A stretch of 64,000 nucleotides of DNA from Lucinisca nassula (lineage: Eukaryota > Mollusca > Bivalvia > Lucinida > Lucinidae), in assembly GCA_963580285.1 (NCBI GenBank), contig CAUZLF010000747.1, positions 1 to 64,000 of the forward strand, read 5' to 3'. The position numbers were made by a program, and so were the translations under genes. Each line of letters begins with the position of its first letter. The first letter of the stretch is position 1. Positions 61,602 to 64,000 of the stretch are shown here, piece after piece. The notes beneath the pieces were generated by a model that made no database searches, was not told the origin of the DNA, and saw nothing but the letters and a program-made list of their open reading frames with translations.

Positions 61602-63833
61602 GTGATGTTGTTGCACAATGCTCTGATGGTCACTATCGGGATCCCAATAACAATTATTGTTATAACTGTTATTACAATTGTTATTCATGTGATGGTGAAA
61701 CTACATGCATGCGGTGCCCAACAGACTGCTCCTGTGCAAATAATTGTTCTTGGCACTGCTTTGCTAATCGCATAAAATGCCAGATATGTCATGACGGATA
61801 CTATCGATCACAAATGACGTGCCGGAGATGTCATCATTATGGCTGTATATGCTCAACGTCCACATCGAGAGATTGTCCACAATGTTTGTCCGGTAGACAT
61901 GGCCAGTATTGTGAGAAGACTTGCCCAGCAGGTTGTAAGGATCGATTGTGCGACAAAAGTACAGGTGGCTGCACTAACGGTTGTACTATTGGTTATTTTC
62001 TCGACGAGGTAAACCAGTGCAAACAGTGTCCATTGCAATGCAGCAGCTGCATCAGTACGGAAGTTTGTCAGACCTGTGTAGATCAGTACAAATGGGGTTC
62101 CGCTTGTCAGTATAATTGTACTGGCTGCTCAGGAGGTTGTGACAAAACCTGGGGTTGCTTCACTAGTTGTAGTCATGGCTATTTTCGAAGATACACAGCC
62201 GAAAAAAATGGCTACGTTTGTGAACAATGTCCGAACTCATGTGAACGTTGTTCTAGTATCGATTCCTGTTCCAGCTGTGCTTCGGGATTTTGGGGTAGTA
62301 AATGCGAGCATAGTTGCAATGGCTGTGTATCCACAGGATGTACCAAGTACAACGGTTGTACTGGAGGCTGTGTTCACGGATATTATCCAAAAGCAAATGC
62401 CGAAGGAACCATATGTGATACCTGCCCAGCCAGTTGCAACGGGTTATGTGATAATCGAACAGGATCATGCATAACATGTTATTCTAACCAGTATTTTGAT
62501 GTTCCATCTTATTCGTGCAGGGATTGTTCTAGCAATTGTTACAGCTGCACTTCGCTATTTCAATGTACGAACTGTACAGTGGGTTGGTGGGACTCTACAT
62601 GTAACACAAAATGCAATTCAAACTGTCTTGAAAGGTGCTCTCAATCAAATGGACACTGTTTAAATGGCTGTAAATCGGGTCATTATGGAAATTTCTGCAA
62701 CAAACATTGTTTGACACAATGCAATTCCTGTTCGGATAGGTCCAGCTGTGACAAGTGTAAGCAAGGGTATTTTGACAACAATCGCTCATCGACGTGTCCA
62801 TGTGAGACCAATATGTGTAAAGTACGTACCAAAAACGTTTGTACTCAGTGCAATTCATCGACATGGTACCCTTTCGGCGTTGGATGTTGTCCTTGTACTA
62901 ACCAACATTGCGCAAATGACATATGCAACAGCGACGGATCATGCCTGGAATGTGTCGATGGTAGAACTGGTGTGCTTTGCAACAAGCTGTGCTCTTCATA
63001 TGACAGTTCGTGTAACAGATGCAAAGGCGAGACCCTCAATACATTTGAATGCCTTGCATGTAAACCTGGTCTTTACCTTGATTCTGGTCAATGCAGGCAA
63101 TGTAGCACTCTCCATTGTAAATATGGGTATTGGCCAGTATGCGATCGGATCACCGGTGAGTGTAACCATGGATGCGATGAACAATGGTATGGCAGAATGT
63201 GTGATAAAAAGTGTTCGCCGAACTGTAAATTTAACACGTGTAATTTTGCAGATGGCTTCTGTAGCCATGGCTGTACAGATGGTTGGACAGGAGGAACGTG
63301 TGACACAAATTGTCATGTGTCATGTCTATCTTGTAATCGGACATTTGCTGATATATGTGTATCATGCTCCTTCAACTTCTATGGAGACAACTGTAAACTG
63401 AGTTGCAGTGAAAATTGCTTTGTTGCCACTGACGACAGGCTGTGTGATAAGCACAATGGTAGTTGTCTACATGGTTGTAACACAGGATTTTGGGGAGCAG
63501 AATGTGTTTTACCATGTAGTGATGGCTGTATTCAGGATGTATGTGATCAAGGTAATGGACAGTGCACACATGGCTGCAAAATAGATTTTTATGGATCACT
63601 TTGTGAAAATAGATGCTATGCACAGTGTGGTCCAGTGCCTACGAGTTATGGTCTCAGCCGGCCATGTAACGAATTGAACGGCACTTGTTTGTTTGGATGT
63701 ATTTCTGGTAGTTACGGGATATTTTGTGATAAGTCATGCAGTCAGCATTGCAATCGGTCTACGTGTGAAAGAACAAGCGGCTTTTGTGACTACGGATGTG
63801 TTAGTGGTTATAAAGGAGAAACATGCACACAAG
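61602..63833 (+). CDS. Large EGF-repeat exon of a secreted or membrane MEGF/SCARF-like protein
   Basis: One 2232-nt exon between TTCAACTCTTTGTAG (ending 61601) and the donor CAAG|GTAAGTG (63834). The frame enters and leaves in phase 1. The 744 codons encode over 100 cysteines in CxxC-, CxxxCxxxxGxC- and GxxGxxC-type spacing: MEGF10/Draper/scavenger-receptor-F-like EGF modules (CSHGCTDGWTGGTCD, CLHGCNTGFWGAEC, CTHGCKIDFYGSLCEN towards the C-terminal side) mixed with more open CxxCxxxC knots in the N-terminal third (CYNCYYNCYSCDG). Several NxS/T sequons suit an extracellular location. With the exon at 15200 it gains a signal peptide. There is no transmembrane segment in this exon, and the 3' exons lie outside the window. 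Family members are engulfment or pattern-recognition receptors; in bivalves such repeats also front receptor phosphatases, so the final function is open. The in-frame ATG at 61520 lies in the intron and is not the start. Confidence 0.88.
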
Positions 63834-64000
63834 GTAAGTGCTATTAATATTACTCCGTTCAAAATACAACACGACACGGGTGGATTTTGTTTCGCCTGCG
63901 TTGCTTGGCAGAAACATAGGGATCATGCATCTATCCGCGTCGTCGTTGGCGTCCTCTAAATATTGATTTTAATTGTGTGTGTGTGTTTAAAGAAAATCGT
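63834..64000 (+). other. Start of the next intron
   Basis: It follows the GTAAGTG donor; the frame closes at a TAA at 63845. It contains a short GTGTGTGTGTGT tract at 63975-63988 and no further exon before the window ends. Confidence 0.8.

Noticed and set aside
62748..63401. 217-codon plus-strand ORF in another frame of the EGF exon
   Set aside because: A shadow of the cysteine-rich frame; it lacks any recognisable domain and overlaps the real coding frame.

Overview
The window is animal genomic DNA, most likely from a bivalve or another mollusc. It is AT-rich and intron-like, has no compact coding layout, and is packed with repeat types I associate with molluscan genomes: tRNA-derived SINEs, elements with 'AGCTCACC' termini that carry 145-170 bp tandem repeats, and fold-back MITEs. 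The taxon is inferred from the style of the repeats and of the EGF-like gene, not from a database match.

One host gene can be supported, on the + strand. A short exon (15164-15248) carries the start codon and a signal peptide and stops after the first base of a codon. A 2232-nt exon (61602-63833) resumes in exactly that phase and encodes 744 codons of cysteine-rich EGF-like repeats of MEGF/scavenger-receptor-F/Draper type. It ends at a good donor, again in phase 1, so the gene continues past the window. Almost everything between the two exons (about 46.4 kb) reads as one intron built from transposable elements and satellites.

Layout. 1-15163 (upstream of the signal-peptide exon): tandem arrays, two SINE families, a 35-base poly(A), an element of about 2.5 kb with 145-bp repeats, fold-back MITEs, two near-perfect long palindromes, a head-to-head rearranged LINE fragment and a decayed mariner transposase. 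15249-24450: SINE, (TC)n microsatellite, tandem arrays and Penelope-like RT (PLE) remnants. 24457-28368: an AGCTCACC element with 167-bp repeats, itself invaded by a Tc1-like MITE, two SINEs and a PLE fragment. 28380-38000: a graveyard of PLE copies in both orientations, with a ~690-bp inverted duplication and the best RT ORF (37001-37909, minus). 38000-46800: tandem arrays, one of which is split by a minus-strand CR1/Jockey-type LINE that is itself split by a 2.6-kb terminal-inverted-repeat element. 46805-55600: further arrays, PLE remnants and SINEs with clear target-site duplications. 55866-61537: a long AGCTCACC element with 147-bp units, host to a TIR element whose terminal motif is reiterated internally.

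The strongest results are the split signal-peptide/EGF gene across a 46-kb repeat-filled intron, the family of shared termini enclosing unrelated satellites of near-nucleosomal length, and the layered insertions that give relative ages. I see no operons, CRISPR arrays, bacterial genes or free-standing RNA genes.
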